64,000 nucleotides of DNA from Arachis hypogaea (GCF_003086295.3 NC_092044.1:5854843-5918842), one strand, 5' to 3'; counted from the stretch's first letter, positions 11,001-21,491 are shown. The notes: generated by a model not told the origin, from the letters alone. Made by a program: numbers and translations.

Positions 11001-14000
11001 TCCAATGTATGGGCTGACATCTCAATGGATTTCATAGGGGGATTACCCAAAGCCAATGGAATGGATACAATATTTGTGGTGGTGGATCGCATGACTAAAT
11101 ATGCTCATTTCTTCCCACTTTCACATCCCTTTACGGCAAAGGATGTTGCTGTTTTGTTCATTAAGGAAGTGGTACGCCTCCACGGTTTTCCATCATCAAT
11201 TGTCTCCGATCGAGACAAAATATTCATGAGTGCTTTCTGGACTGAAGTTTTTAAACAGGCCGGTACTACCTTGAAGATGTCCTCGGCCTATCACCCGCAG
11301 ACCGACGGCCAAACTGAGGCGGTGAATAAATGCTTGGAAACCTACCTGCGATGCTTAACTGGTGCTAAACCTAAACAATGGCCCGCTTGGCTTTCTTGGG
11401 CAGAATTTTGGTATAATACCTCATACCATGGCTCTATTCGGATGACACCTTTTCGAGCTTTATATGGCAGGGAACCTCCAGCTTTATTACGAGGAGGGAT
11501 GGAATCTTCAGTAGAAGAAGTAAGGGTCTTATTGGAGGAACGAAATCAGATGCTAGATGAAATCCAATTTCAGCTTAATAGGGCTCAGAACAGAATGAGA
11601 CAAAGTGCAGACAAGAAACGACGTAATGTGTCTTTTGAAGTAGGAGACTTTGTGTGTCTCAAACTTCAGCCATATAGGATGAAATCTTTGGCAGCCAGAT
11701 CAAATCAAAAGTTAGGTGCAAGGTTTTATGGTCCTTTTGAGGTGCTAGAACGGATTGGAGCAGTGGCCTACAGGCTGAAATTACCTGACACAGCAAGAAT
11801 ACACCCTGTTTTTCATATTTCCCAGTTGAAGAAAAGTGTTGGACCTTCCTTACATCCTCAACCATTACCCGAAGCACTCACTGAAGAAGGGGAATTGCTG
11901 GTAGAACCTGAACAAGCCATTGACAGCCGCTACAACAATCAGGGAGATCTTGAGGTCCTTATCAAATGGAGAGAACTGCCAGATTTCGAGAATACTTGGG
12001 AGTCAGCAGCAAAATTACAGACAACATTTCCCTCTTTCCACCTTGAGGACAAGGTGGCTCTTCATGGGGGGGGTATTGCAACAAACCAGAGAGATAATAG
12101 GGATTTAACTCCTTTTAAATATACTTATAAAAGGAGAGGAGAAAAAGTAGCAAACTAAATTTTAAATTCTGAAACTCCACATCTTTAGGACAGTAGTTAT
12201 AGGATTAGATATTATAAATAGGTAGGCTGGGAAAGCTAGTAGGAGAAAAATAAGTGGAGTGAAAATCTAGAGGGAGAGAATTGACCTCTCGAAAGTCAAT
12301 TATTCTTGTTTTTCTTTCATTTAAATCTATAATATTCTGTTCAGTTATTCTGTTCTTCCCTTCTACCCTTATTTTCTACACTCAATTCTGCCTAACAGTA
12401 AGGATACTAGAGAAACCGTAACAATTGGAATACAAATCGAGTTTTAGACCTTTTGGTCATAGAAGCGTTGACACTATGTCATGAAACTATTTATCTCAAA
12501 AGTTTAAACTATTAGGTAGAGATATATGAATGATTATATATTTAACACAAAAAAAGTAAAAGAACCATGGACGAGAAATGCATAGTTTTGGTGTTCTATT
12601 GTCACCTTCTATACTGAATTTTATTTTATTTTGTTATTTTATTTCAGGATGATACTGCATTTGAAAAGCAGAGTGCTTTATTTGCTCTTGCTGTCTCAGA
12701 TATAGTGCTAATCAACATGTGAGTTTCTTAATCCTATTCTTCTTTTAGTCATCTTTAATGCAGACTGATCCCCTGAAGTGTTGAGCTCTGGGTAGCTAGT
12801 GTCACCTGTTGACTCTATTTTTTATTGCGAAACTAATTTTTCGTTTGTCTGCGATGCTTGTAAAGGTGGTGTCATGACATTGGCCGTGAGCAAGCTGCTA
12901 ATAAGCCACTCTTGAAAACTGTCTTTCAGGTCTCTTTATTAACCTATTTACTACAAGCAATTAGCTTGAGCTCCCAAACTTCATTTGTATCTAACCATGC
13001 ACTACATTTTGCTTTCAGGTTATGATGAGATTGTTTAGCCCACGCAAAACGACATTGTTGTTTGTCATACGTGACAAAACGCGGGTGTGTATGCAAAATG
13101 CTGATTATTGTTTCTTATGATGTGTCTAAATATTATGTGTTCTTGATGTGATCAACCTTTTCCTTGTATAGACACCACTTGAAAATTTAGAACCTGTCTT
13201 GCGAGAAGATATTCAGAAGGTATTGCTGTTCTTTCATCTTATGATATTATCGAATATTGTAATTTTTAATAACCTTCACTGCTTCACCTGTTTCTTCTGC
13301 AGATATGGGACTCGGTTCCTAAACCACAAGCCCACAAGGAAACCCCACTTAGTGAATTTTTTAATGTAAGTTCACCATTCCTTTGGTGTTACTGAACTTT
13401 CTGATGGTCTTTTTTTGTGTATCAGAATTTGTTGGAAGTTTACAGTAGTTGCTTTCATTTTTCAAACAAATAATCAGGTTGAAGTTACTGCTCTTTCTAG
13501 TTATGAAGAAAAAGAAGAGCAATTTAAGGAGCAGGTATGAAATGCCCTCCAGCTTTGTTCTTGTTTACTTTCTGATGGTATTAAATGACCCATTACCAGG
13601 AAATGTGGTTGTTGCATCTCGTTTAATGCATGTGATGCATTCCTATTTCTCAATGTATTTGCATAAAACATTATGTTAATTTATTTTCCCTGTTGGAAAG
13701 CAGAGTCAAATAATTTGGTTTACAAAAATGCTATTTGCACACCAAAATCAGCCACTATATATTTGTGTAGAAATACATGTGTGGTTCAACCCATCTTTAA
13801 TGTGTATTTGTATTTCAATGTGTATTCTACACTAGTGGCTGATTTTAGTGACTGATTTTGATGTACACTTAGCATGGTTGTTTGGTTTAATGTATGTCTA
13901 TTTCTATAAATTGCATATCATTGCTGATCTTGTGGGTTTATTTAAATCTAGGTTGCCAACTTGAGGCAACGATTCCAGCACTCCATCGCTCCTGGTGGGC

Positions 14001-17000
14001 TTGCAGGGGACAGGCGAGGAGTAGTTCCTGCATCGGGCTTTTCTTTTAGTGCTCAGCAAATCTGGAAAGTCATCAAAGAGAACAAGGACCTTGACCTTCC
14101 TGCACATAAGGTAATATCTGCATGCTTCTGTTCTTCTATTATTGCCTATGGTTTTATTTATTTTATTAATCTTTTATTGCCCACTTGTAGGTAATGGTTG
14201 CCACTGTCCGATGTGAAGAAATTGCCAACGAGAAATATGCAACTTTTTCTGCAAATGAGGTATTACAGGTCTTTTGGTATAATTTCCAGCTTGCTGTGTC
14301 ATCTGTAACTACTATTTGCTAAAGCTATGAAAACCGGTTTATGTTGTAGGAATGGTGCCAATTAGAAGAAGCCGTACAATCAGGCCCTGTTCAGGGGTTT
14401 GGAAAAAAACTCAATTCACTCCTAGGTGCTTGTTTGTCAGAGTAAGTATGGTTCGATCTATCTGACATCTCTATTCTTAGTGGCTCAGTTAATTAATACT
14501 AAACCTATACTATTATGAGCTTTTTTCTAATGCTAACCGAATATATTGAAATATTTTGTTTACCTTAAATCTAGGTATGATCTTGAAGCCACTTATTTTG
14601 ATGAAGGTGTGAGATCTGCAAAACAAAAACAACTCCAAGAAAAATTGTTGCAAGTAATTATTCTTAACTTGATTCTCATGCAATCTTGGTTGTACAACCA
14701 TTTTGCTCTTTTGTAAACATAAATGAATTGATGATTGTTTACAGAGGAACAAAAAATTGATAGTTATTGAATCACAAGAATGACTAATTAGAGGCTGGAA
14801 TGTTTGCAGTCTTTTTCCCATTTAAAATTCTTTTGGTGACTTGCAATGTGTAAGAGATCTTTAACATACTCAATGCTTTTTTCAATTCATTAGCTTGTCC
14901 AACCATCGTTCCTTTCTGCGCTGGGACATATAAGATCTGGAATAGTGGATAAATTCAAGGATGTATTTGACAAGGCTTTGAATAGAGGTGAAGGGTTTTC
15001 TTTGGCTGCCAAAAACTGCATTGAGTCTTCTATGGCTCAATTTGACGAAGCTTGTGCAGGTAAACCATAAATTTATTTATTTTGCATATCTGATAACAAT
15101 TAACAATATTGAGGTTGAGCTTTGGTGTTATAGCAAGGTTGTTGTCTGCTGACATGGAGGTCATGCATTCAAATTCTAGAAACAACCTTCCTCTTGTTGG
15201 GGCAACATTGCTTAGTTGTAGCTTAGCTAGACCCCACTATGTGGGTGCCTCATGCAGTGGACAACCCTTCATTAGATAACAATTAAAATTCCATGACCAA
15301 AATATGTGATGAATACTTTCAAAGTGTGCATCTTACTTGCTCAACTGAAATACAGTATGAAACTGATATGCTATTGCTACAGATGTTGTAATTGAACTAG
15401 CAGACTGGGATACATCTAAAGTAAGGGAGAAACTGCGGCGTGACATTGATGCACATGTGGCATCTGTACGTGATGCTAAGCTTTCTGAACTGACTTCATC
15501 GTATGAGGTACGCACCCAAACTTATCCTTCATTTCTTCCAAATCATTAAGTCAAATATTTCAAGATTGGTAGTGAAATGCTAAGATTGTGTTGTAAATTA
15601 TTCGTCATCAAATTCTAAGCTGAAACTTCTGAGCTGCTAATAATAATAATGTCAATTAAACAATACTTGCAATATGGTTGGCTTTTCCCCCTCTTCTTTT
15701 CTTTTCTTTTTTCCTTTGGGCCCACAGTTACATTGTCAATTCAAAAGTATAAGATCCTTCTCATGCCTTGTGACAGCAGTTATCTAGGGATTAGTATAGG
15801 AGATTGTATGGTTCACCAGTTGTTTACTTTATTTGGGTGAAAAAGTAACTTCTTGTGAAGTTTTCTGATAGTAGTGCCATTTCAGGAAAAACTTAAAGAA
15901 GCCTTGTCTGGACCTGTTGAAGCTCTTTTGGATGAAGCAAGTGGTGATACTTGGTCATCAATAAAGAAACTTCTTAGGCGTGAGACTGAATCAGCTGTCT
16001 CAGGGTTCTCTGCTGCACTTGCTGGGTTTGATATGGATGAAGATACGAGACAGAAAATGATTTCGAATATAGCAGATTATGCTAGGGGTGTAGTAGAAGG
16101 AAAGGCTAGGGATGAAGCTGGAAGAGTTCTAATCCGGATGAAGGATAGGTAACATGTTTTGCCACATCCAAGATGATTTTTTCACTTATACCTTATAAGT
16201 TTACTTCAGAGGCACTTACCTTAAATTTGAAAGCAGATTTACGATGTTGTTTAGCCACGACACTGATTCAATGCCTCGTGTATGGACGGGCAAAGAAGAT
16301 ATCCGTACCATCACAAAGACTGCTCGCTCTGCTGTATGACATGACTATGAATACTATTTGTCGTTTGTAACCTTAAGTTTGTGTTGCGTTTTGATTTCTG
16401 AACCAAATTTAACTTATTGCAGTCTTTGAAGTTACTGTCTGTCATGGCTGTTATTCGTTTGGATGATGGTGATACTGATAATATTGAGAAAACATTAGCC
16501 GTTGCATTGATAGATTCATCAAGCAGTAATGTTACTGATAGGAGCATCACAACGGTTGATCCGCTAGCTTCTAGCACATGGGAAAAGGCAAGTTTTATTG
16601 CCTACATACGTATATCCAACATTGCTAAAGACTGACTTCATTAGTATGTATTTGAAATTGTAAACTGCTCTCTATATGTTTTTCTAGTAGTGCTGATTAG
16701 TTGTCTTGATTGAATTTTGCTGTTTAGGTACCATCCTCTAAGACATTGATTACACCTGTCCAATGCAAATCCTTGTGGAGGCAATTCAAGACAGAGACAG
16801 AATACAGTGTCTCTCAGGCCATTTCTGCACAGGCATGACATTTATCTTAACTTTTTGAGGGTTTCTTTATGCAAATGAAAATTAAGAAAAACTATTAGAA
16901 CAAAATTAGACTTAATTTAAACCCTAATCTTTATTTCGGATGTTTTATATTTTAAGTTGTAGCTGGAACCAACTATTAAGTTGCACAAAAGAAATGAGGC

Positions 17001-18172
17001 AAGGCTATAGTTTTATCTTTCCAGTTTGTATGTTACCTGAAATATACAGTTCTTGAACTGGTCCAAAGAATTTTGCCTGTTTAGGTTCCATGTGTAAGCT
17101 ACAGATAACGATTTGCAAACTAGCTTATATAATTAGTTTCACAAATATCATGGATGCATATTTAATCAAGGAATTTAAATGTTCTTATTAGAAATCTATT
17201 TGTTAATTTATTTTTGTAATATTTGGATTTTCAGGAGGCCAACAAGCGTAATAACAACTGGTTACCTCCTCCATGGGCAATACTTGCTTTGATTATTCTC
17301 GGATTTAATGAATTTATGACACTCTTAAGGTGCACATCAATTGAGCTCATCTATGTTTACTTTCTTTCTTTCTTTTTCCCTTTCGTTCTACAATAAAGGC
17401 TATGTTTTTACTCACTCTTAACACCACACCTCTGCCTGTAGCAGCTTCAGTGTAAAGTAGTAAAATCGTAGTTTTGAAATAAGAGTGTCTTTTATTGTAC
17501 ATAAATTATTGGATGGGCAGTTTAATAATAAAGAAACCACCTCGTTTCCATCCGACTGTTCTTTTTAATTGTTCTTACTCAATTTTGGTATTTCCCATGG
17601 CAGAAATCCGTTGTATTTGCTTGTCATCTTTATTGGTTATCTTCTCATCAAAGCCCTATGGGTGCAATTGGACATTACGGGTGAATTTCGCCATGGAGCT
17701 GTGAGTATAATTCCTCGTTATCATATATTGTTCAATTCATTAATCATAATTATAATTATTTGGTCTATTCACCTTGGTTACTGAGTTTTGGATCACACAC
17801 ACGTCAGTAGCATCAAGCTGGGGATTCCATAAATAGTCCTTTAGTTGAGCTACTGCCTACCAGCTCTTGTTAAATGTTCACTAGGTATTTAACCAATCTA
17901 TATAAAAGCCTTATTTCGTACTTGTTTACTTTCAGCTGCCGGGACTCTTATCCTTGTCTACCAAATTCGTTCCAACTGTCATGAACCTTATGAAAAAACT
18001 AGCAGACGAGGGTGCAGATAACAATACTCGCAGAAATCCACCAAAAGGCGATTACAAGGCTGCTAATGATGGTAGTGCTGCATCTTCCAGTGCTTCATCA
18101 AATGTAAGTGTGCTTGACAACGGAACCAAACACAACAGAACTGAATACGCCAGTTCATCAAAATTCGAGTAG
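5055..18172 (+). CDS. RHD3: RHD3/SEY1-type ER-fusion dynamin-like GTPase
   Basis: ROOT HAIR DEFECTIVE 3, the plant atlastin/Sey1p counterpart, is a GTPase that fuses ER tubules into a network. By splice-site reading there are 23 exons: 5055-5058, 5742-5888, 6310-6376, 6459-6561, 12648-12718, 12866-12929, 13019-13084, 13172-13219, 13303-13365, 13478-13534, 13952-14110, 14191-14259, 14350-14441, 14575-14653, 14894-15059, 15383-15507, 15886-16148, 16237-16333, 16423-16587, 16728-16832, 17235-17329, 17604-17700, 17936-18172. They sum to 2439 bp, giving 812 residues (Arabidopsis RHD3 is about 800), with no internal stop. Visible motifs are the P-loop GPQSSGKST (residues 46-54), DLEGTDG (96-102), RDKT (170-173), two closely spaced C-terminal membrane segments (about 684-725) and a Ser/Asn-rich cytosolic tail. 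Introns 3, 19 and 20 begin with GC. Intron 4 is swollen to ~6.1 kb by a sense-oriented retrotransposon. Exons 22-23 are duplicated at 25785-26352. Confidence 0.95.
7226..7572 (+). repeat. 5' LTR
   Basis: It starts TGCAACAAAC and ends GTAACA, so it has TG...CA termini. It is 347 bp and differs from the 3' LTR at one base. It contains the element's TATA box at 7362-7369. Confidence 0.95.
7362..7369 (+). promoter_or_regulatory. TATA box in 5' LTR
   Basis: TATAAATA lies mid-LTR and is the likely core promoter of the retrotransposon transcript. The same motif sits at 12213-12220 in the 3' LTR, where it could start transcription into RHD3 intron 4 in the sense direction. Confidence 0.6.
7575..7585 (+). 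other. Primer-binding site, initiator tRNA-Met
   Basis: TGGTATCAGAG lies two bases after the 5' LTR and matches the standard plant primer-binding site complementary to the 3' end of initiator tRNA-Met. Confidence 0.9.
7611..12158 (+). CDS. Gag-pol polyprotein with chromodomain, 1515 aa
   Basis: A single uninterrupted frame encodes all retrotransposon functions. In order: gag (about residues 80-210); a plant-chromovirus zinc knuckle [14 protein letters not shown] (from 319); an aspartic protease with D402-P-G-A in place of the usual D-S/T-G-A; reverse transcriptase with FDD at 739-741; RNase H (D886); an integrase zinc finger (H1070 to C1107/C1110) and catalytic triad D1140, D1200, E1236, with the classic spacing of 59 and 35 residues; and a chromodomain at about 1431-1482. 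The frame continues past the polypurine tract and stops 82 bases into the 3' LTR, so the last ~26 residues are LTR-encoded. The element may be autonomous unless the protease substitution disables it. Confidence 0.95.
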   Translation: MVSTRSGGAMEDRVESLEKQLNEFRSEQNRIMETMTQRMDELVMRIPQQDSSGGNSRINDPGGGRQRDPPPTRGDLNRRVDIPSFDGSDASGWLVRMDRYFRISRIQVEEKLEYAVLALHGEALTWFEWWESQSTFPSWIRFKQDLLKRFEPGADANPLAPLLQVRQHGSVMEYRRDFEIAARAHRHLGGDTLLCMFHEGLKPSIKAEMRVAEFENLQALMDRAMMLESRNEAWRTEGTHPGGRRNENTNRLGWSGARSNNWAQHTSQSPSITKQPTSIPHSKTESNTSSAPSTTNITKPSSRWISHEEWSERQRKGLCFRCGDKWNPGHTCKFRHQQLILLGEEDEQPEDCCEDLASDEPVVTINSLSLRLSSLSYWGLTSHQTLKVRATINGVGVVVLVDPGAEANFISSSLVSILGLPLVHLPPFRIEVGNGAIEHGLGGCEKVELLVQGISIVEDFLVMELGRSEVVLGAGWIASLGKFEGDYNALSLSWMLNGKKVTLHGDPSLGRSRASAKVTLNALRNNEEGFLVTPVFIADSTEAQLSVSSATLAILQQFEDVFQSPYGLPPQRTHDHAIVLKDSAEIPNIRPYRYPHYQKAEMEKIIDEMLQIGIIRPSTSPFSSPVILVKKKDGGWRFCVDYRALNKITVPDKFPIPIIEELLDELDGATVFSKLDLKSGYHQIRMKEEDIHKTAFRTHDGHYEFLVMPFGLTNAPSTFQALMNTVLRPFLRKFALVFFDDILIYSKDLISHRGHLQNIFEVLRQHNLLVNKKKCCFEAPSIEYLGHVISAEGVAADPKKLRDMLDWPPPKDIRSLRGFLGLTGYYRRFVKGYGTIAAPLTQLLKKDSFNWGKDADSAFQKLKTAMVSVPVLAVPCFSKPFQLETDASGKGVGAVLMQEGRPIAFMSQKLSETAQQKSVYERELMAIVLAVQKWKHYLMGQQFTVFTDQQSLKFLLDQRVADEGQQKWLSKLLGYNFDIKYKAGTENRVADALSRKFHFSSLSFSMAAEWDDMEAEVLADEKLNGIMQKLLVGEETTPGFALINGKLKYKGRLVLAKTSKWIPKILLEFHSSRLGGHSGFFRTYKRISAILYWEGMKAAVMNFIKGCEICQQNKHSTLQPAGLLQPLPIPSNVWADISMDFIGGLPKANGMDTIFVVVDRMTKYAHFFPLSHPFTAKDVAVLFIKEVVRLHGFPSSIVSDRDKIFMSAFWTEVFKQAGTTLKMSSAYHPQTDGQTEAVNKCLETYLRCLTGAKPKQWPAWLSWAEFWYNTSYHGSIRMTPFRALYGREPPALLRGGMESSVEEVRVLLEERNQMLDEIQFQLNRAQNRMRQSADKKRRNVSFEVGDFVCLKLQPYRMKSLAARSNQKLGARFYGPFEVLERIGAVAYRLKLPDTARIHPVFHISQLKKSVGPSLHPQPLPEALTEEGELLVEPEQAIDSRYNNQGDLEVLIKWRELPDFENTWESAAKLQTTFPSFHLEDKVALHGGGIATNQRDNRDLTPFKYTYKRRGEKVAN
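12066..12076 (+). other. Polypurine tract
   Basis: Eight consecutive G residues followed by TAT lie immediately before the 3' LTR, the usual place for the plus-strand primer. The tract lies inside the gag-pol reading frame. Confidence 0.8.
12077..12423 (+). repeat. 3' LTR
   Basis: 347 bp, identical to the 5' LTR except A for G at 12246. It encodes the last ~26 residues and stop of gag-pol. It is followed by ATTGG, the same five bases that follow the 5' LTR. Confidence 0.95.
13728..13875. mobile_element. Short MITE in RHD3 intron 10
   Basis: About 148 bp, beginning ATGCTA...CAAAATCAGCCACTA and ending with the imperfect inverse (TAGTGACTGATTTTG...TAGCAT). The centre has the alternating ATGTGTATTT/AATACAT look of short MITEs I associate with peanut genomes. 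A similar degenerate stretch is seen near 21660-21760. Confidence 0.6.
15104..15274 (+). mobile_element. Au-like SINE in RHD3 intron 15
   Basis: A 171-bp insert in intron 15 is flanked by the perfect 12-bp direct repeat GATAACAATTAA (15092-15103 and 15275-15286). It contains a tRNA-like 5' part (GACATGGAGGTCATGC, then TTCAAATTC resembling a B box) and the AGACCCCACTATGTGGG-type 3' body ending GGACAACCC that is characteristic of plant Au SINEs. It is oriented with the gene. Confidence 0.8.
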
Positions 18173-19214
18173 ATGAAAGAACTCATCTGATACGGTAGAG
18201 AAATTTCATTTGTTGGAAGATGGTGATGTCTGCTGGCTGCATCCTTGGTTTTTTAGCTTGTCCACGAAACATATGATTTCTGAGCATATTCATGACATTC
18301 TCAAAGGCATTGGTTTTTGCACAAGTGCCATATATACGAAGGGGGCATTGTTTTGTTCCTAATTAATCCCCCTTATAATAGTTTTCTTTTAATTTTGGGG
18401 CTTCATTTAGTGGAGTTGACTCCTACGTGGTCTTTCATGGTTATGCTGGTTTTGCAGTCAATTTTGTTTGTAATTCAATCATTGTTTTCCTATTGTATCC
18501 TTCTGAAAATTTATTGATTGGAATCGTGTATTTATATTAGATTTATAAGATTTACTTATAGAGGCTTATCAATGTCACTTGTAATGCGGACTATTGAGTC
18601 ACTTGCAACATGGTGTTGAAAAATAACAGGTTAAGTTTATTTTTGGCATGCTTAATAAGGTGTTTAATCAATTAAAATTTCAGGAGAAAAGACTTGCATG
18701 TTCTTAGAGCACATATAATGTTCACGAGTAATCATAATCGGTGCTTCACTTTTTTTTGAGTACATGGTACTTCTATGAACCATTTTTCTACACGAGAATG
18801 AATTGTTAAACTTCCCTATGCTACTACTTTTATCTTTATCTCGTATTAAACGGGGCCCAAGACCCGAGTGAAATTATTTTGATGTCAAAATAAATTTTCG
18901 TACTTTTGTTGTAAATAAATAACTATTTATATTGACTGTTCTGTTTTGTGGAGTTTGTGTATGTCGCACACTTGTTGGAGGTTGCTGCCTTGTAGAATTT
19001 AGCTCATTATTTCTGGAGTTGCTTTTTAATTTTCCCTTGAGATGATGAATAATTTTAAGAAGTAAATACAAAAAAGAGAGAACTGGAAAAATATACCGTT
19101 CTCATCAGATAACAAAGCATTAAACTATTTTGCTCGCTATTTAAAAAGTAGCAGCATTACAATGTGAAAATGGAAGAATGAATTTGACCAGAATGGAAGT
19201 GAGAGAGAATCAAA
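18173..19214. other. RHD3 3' UTR and convergent intergenic region
   Basis: No further coding sequence. The first several hundred bases are probably the RHD3 3' UTR. The stretch ends at the stop codon of the minus-strand MATE copy. It is largely duplicated at 26353-27365. Confidence 0.6.
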
Positions 19215-21491
19215 TCAAGCTTCCGCAGAACCCACTCTCCTATCAACTTTGATTTCTTGTCCCCCCCCCCCCCCCTTCCTCATTCTTTCATTTGTTTGTT
19301 CCACCTACAATGGAAAAGTGTCAAGTCACTAAAAGCAATTACAATATCTAACTTGATTGAATAAAAATATCTAACTTGATTGAATAAAAATAAAAATAAA
19401 AAAAATATAGGAAAAAGTTCAATGACATTAATGAAGTTTGGTGACTGTATTATTTTTGTATTTAGCAACTTATCAAATATCAAATGTAAAGAACAGAACA
19501 GAACAAGCTCCATATGAGAAGCATTGCCTACCTCTTTCTTCCAATTGGTCTTGTAAAGTATCAACAAAAGCGGCAATGTTTGCAGAGCAATTCCACATAT
19601 CATACCTCCCCAAAGTCCCTACATATGAAACAAGTTTCACAATCATTTGAGAGAGGGCTATAGTTAATTACAGTCTTTGGATAAATATTAAATAGAATTA
19701 ATGCATTACCTTAACTCCCAAGTTAACTTTATAACCAAGAATAAACCCCAGTGGAAGTCCAAACACATAGTAACAACCTACATTGATGTAAGCCACCAGT
19801 GCCTGCCACCCACCTCCAACAGCAACACCTGCAAGAATGGTTTCAAAATTGTAAAGAGGAGAGTTTTGTTGTATTGGGGGGTATTTAATGTATATACGAG
19901 ATTTATGTGTATCTAAATACCTGAAATAACTGGTTGAATGCTGTTTAGAATCATAGTAACAGAAAGGAAGTATGCGAGTTTTGTGACCGATTCTTGCAAA
20001 GGCTTGCTGCTAGTGAAGATGACGGCGAAAGAATCTCTAAATATCAAAATAGCCACCATGCAAAGGATTCCAATTAGAAAGGACTGAAGTGTTATTACAT
20101 AGACAGAGTATTTGGCAGCTCTTGGATGTCCAAGTCCCAGTTCGTTGGAAACTCTCACACTGAAAAGAAAGAAAAAGAATCACACACACATACATGATTG
20201 CATTGATAGAACAAACTTCACTTCAAACAGAGAGTGCATACCTGACAGCAGCATTTACTCCAATAAAGATCATGAACTCCCACCCATTCAAATTCATGCT
20301 ATAAAACACAAAAGAGTGAACTGAATGAATAAATGAATGAACGAATGAATGAATGTATTAGTAACATTTATGTTACCTACCATATAGAGGGAATCAACAG
20401 CTATGACTGCATTATCAAGGTGGCCAGCAAGAACAATGAGGCTCATCATATACCAAACTTCAAGACAAAGCATGACAGCAGATTCAAGGGAGAGCCTAAC
20501 AAAGGGCCATATATCTTTCAAGGCCTTCCATGACAATCCATGCCAACCTTCCTTGCACCAAAAAAAGACATAAGCAAGTTGAGCCAATGTTATCACCCAG
20601 CTTGTGATATCAAATGCCAATGCTGCACCAGTTAAGCCTAATTGCAGCACATAGATGAAGAGCCACAGCATCACAACGTGCAGGATTAGCGCGAAGAAGC
20701 CGATCCAGGTGATGATATTGACCTTGCTTTGGGCCTGAAGGAACTTCTGGGTTGGAAAATTGAATGCAAGCGAGAGAAATTGGGGGATTACAAGGGGAGC
20801 AAAGGTTCCTGCTCTGTCAGCTATATCATGCTGTTGCCCCAGAAACTTCAGGATTGGAGCAGCAAATATGTATATTGGCATTAGCAAAAGACTGGTCACC
20901 GACAGGATTGCCCATGACCGTTGCAAGTACACACCCAGCATTTCAACCTGCCCTGCCCCAAAAGCTTGCCCGCAGTGTCTCCGTTGCGCTTCCCATGCCA
21001 AGCTATAGGTAACAGAATAGTTATATCTAATAATAAACATTGAAATTTATATATCATGAAATCACTTATCTTATAAGAGTAATGTTAGGAAATCAACACT
21101 ATAGCAGCCAATTTCACTAAAAATAAGCTCTTGTTGAGTTTGGATTTCAGATTTTTTTTTTTCTAATTGAATTTCGGATGTTCTTGCTTTTAAGAATTTC
21201 CGGTGGTTGTTCACTTTAGAGAATAATGTGTGATCTCTCACCATTTATTTTATAGATGAGACTAAAAATAAATATGAGAAAAAAAATCATTTAAGAGTAG
21301 AAGATTACACTTTATCCTATAAAGTAAATTTAAACTTTAGAGGATCCAAATCCTAAATTCTTAAGCTGGAATATATATAAATTGTTATATCTAACTGTTC
21401 TTAAAGAAGAAGAGGAGACAGAGAAAGCATACCATGAAGCCGAAAGCGAAAGTGCCGACGACTGAGTTGATCAAGGAGATAGCAGAGAGTT
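19215..21491 (-). pseudogene. MATE transporter pseudogene, copy 1
   Basis: A DTX33/34/35-type MATE (H+-coupled multidrug/flavonoid exporter family), disabled. Exon remnants by comparison with the copy at 27366-29719: exon 7 19215-19304, exon 6 19532-19618, exon 5 19710-19828, exon 4 19921-20159, exon 3 20242-20298, exon 2 20381-21002, and only the last ~59 bp of exon 1 (21433-21491). Lesions: most of exon 1 and the promoter are gone, with a breakpoint near 21491; exon 2 has two separate 2-bp deletions (near the ETLCGQAFG motif and near its 3' end), both shifting frame; exon 7 has a run of 15 C on the plus strand (19261-19275), six bases longer than copy 2. Its intron 2 donor is a good GTAGGT, unlike copy 2. 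Confidence 0.88.

Larger units (their letters stand above)
7226..12428 (+). mobile_element. Reina-like Ty3/gypsy chromovirus in RHD3 intron 4
   Basis: A complete 5.2-kb LTR retrotransposon in the same orientation as RHD3. It has 347-bp LTRs, an initiator-tRNA-Met primer-binding site, one gag-pol ORF ending in a chromodomain, and a G-run polypurine tract. The LTRs differ at a single base (7395 versus 12246), so insertion is recent. Small size, short LTRs and the C-terminal chromodomain fit the Reina clade. AATA at 7222-7225 and 12429-12432 flanks the insert only if the 3' end is taken as five bases (ATTGG) beyond the LTR. Confidence 0.93.

Noticed and set aside
16588..16840. Possible pseudogene status of RHD3 because of non-GT donors
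   Set aside because: GC-AG splicing restores perfect phase and the conserved protein at all three sites, so the gene is read as intact.
20760..21012. Overlapping 82-codon plus-strand ORFs, repeated at 28849-29113
   Set aside because: Antisense shadows of MATE exon 2.
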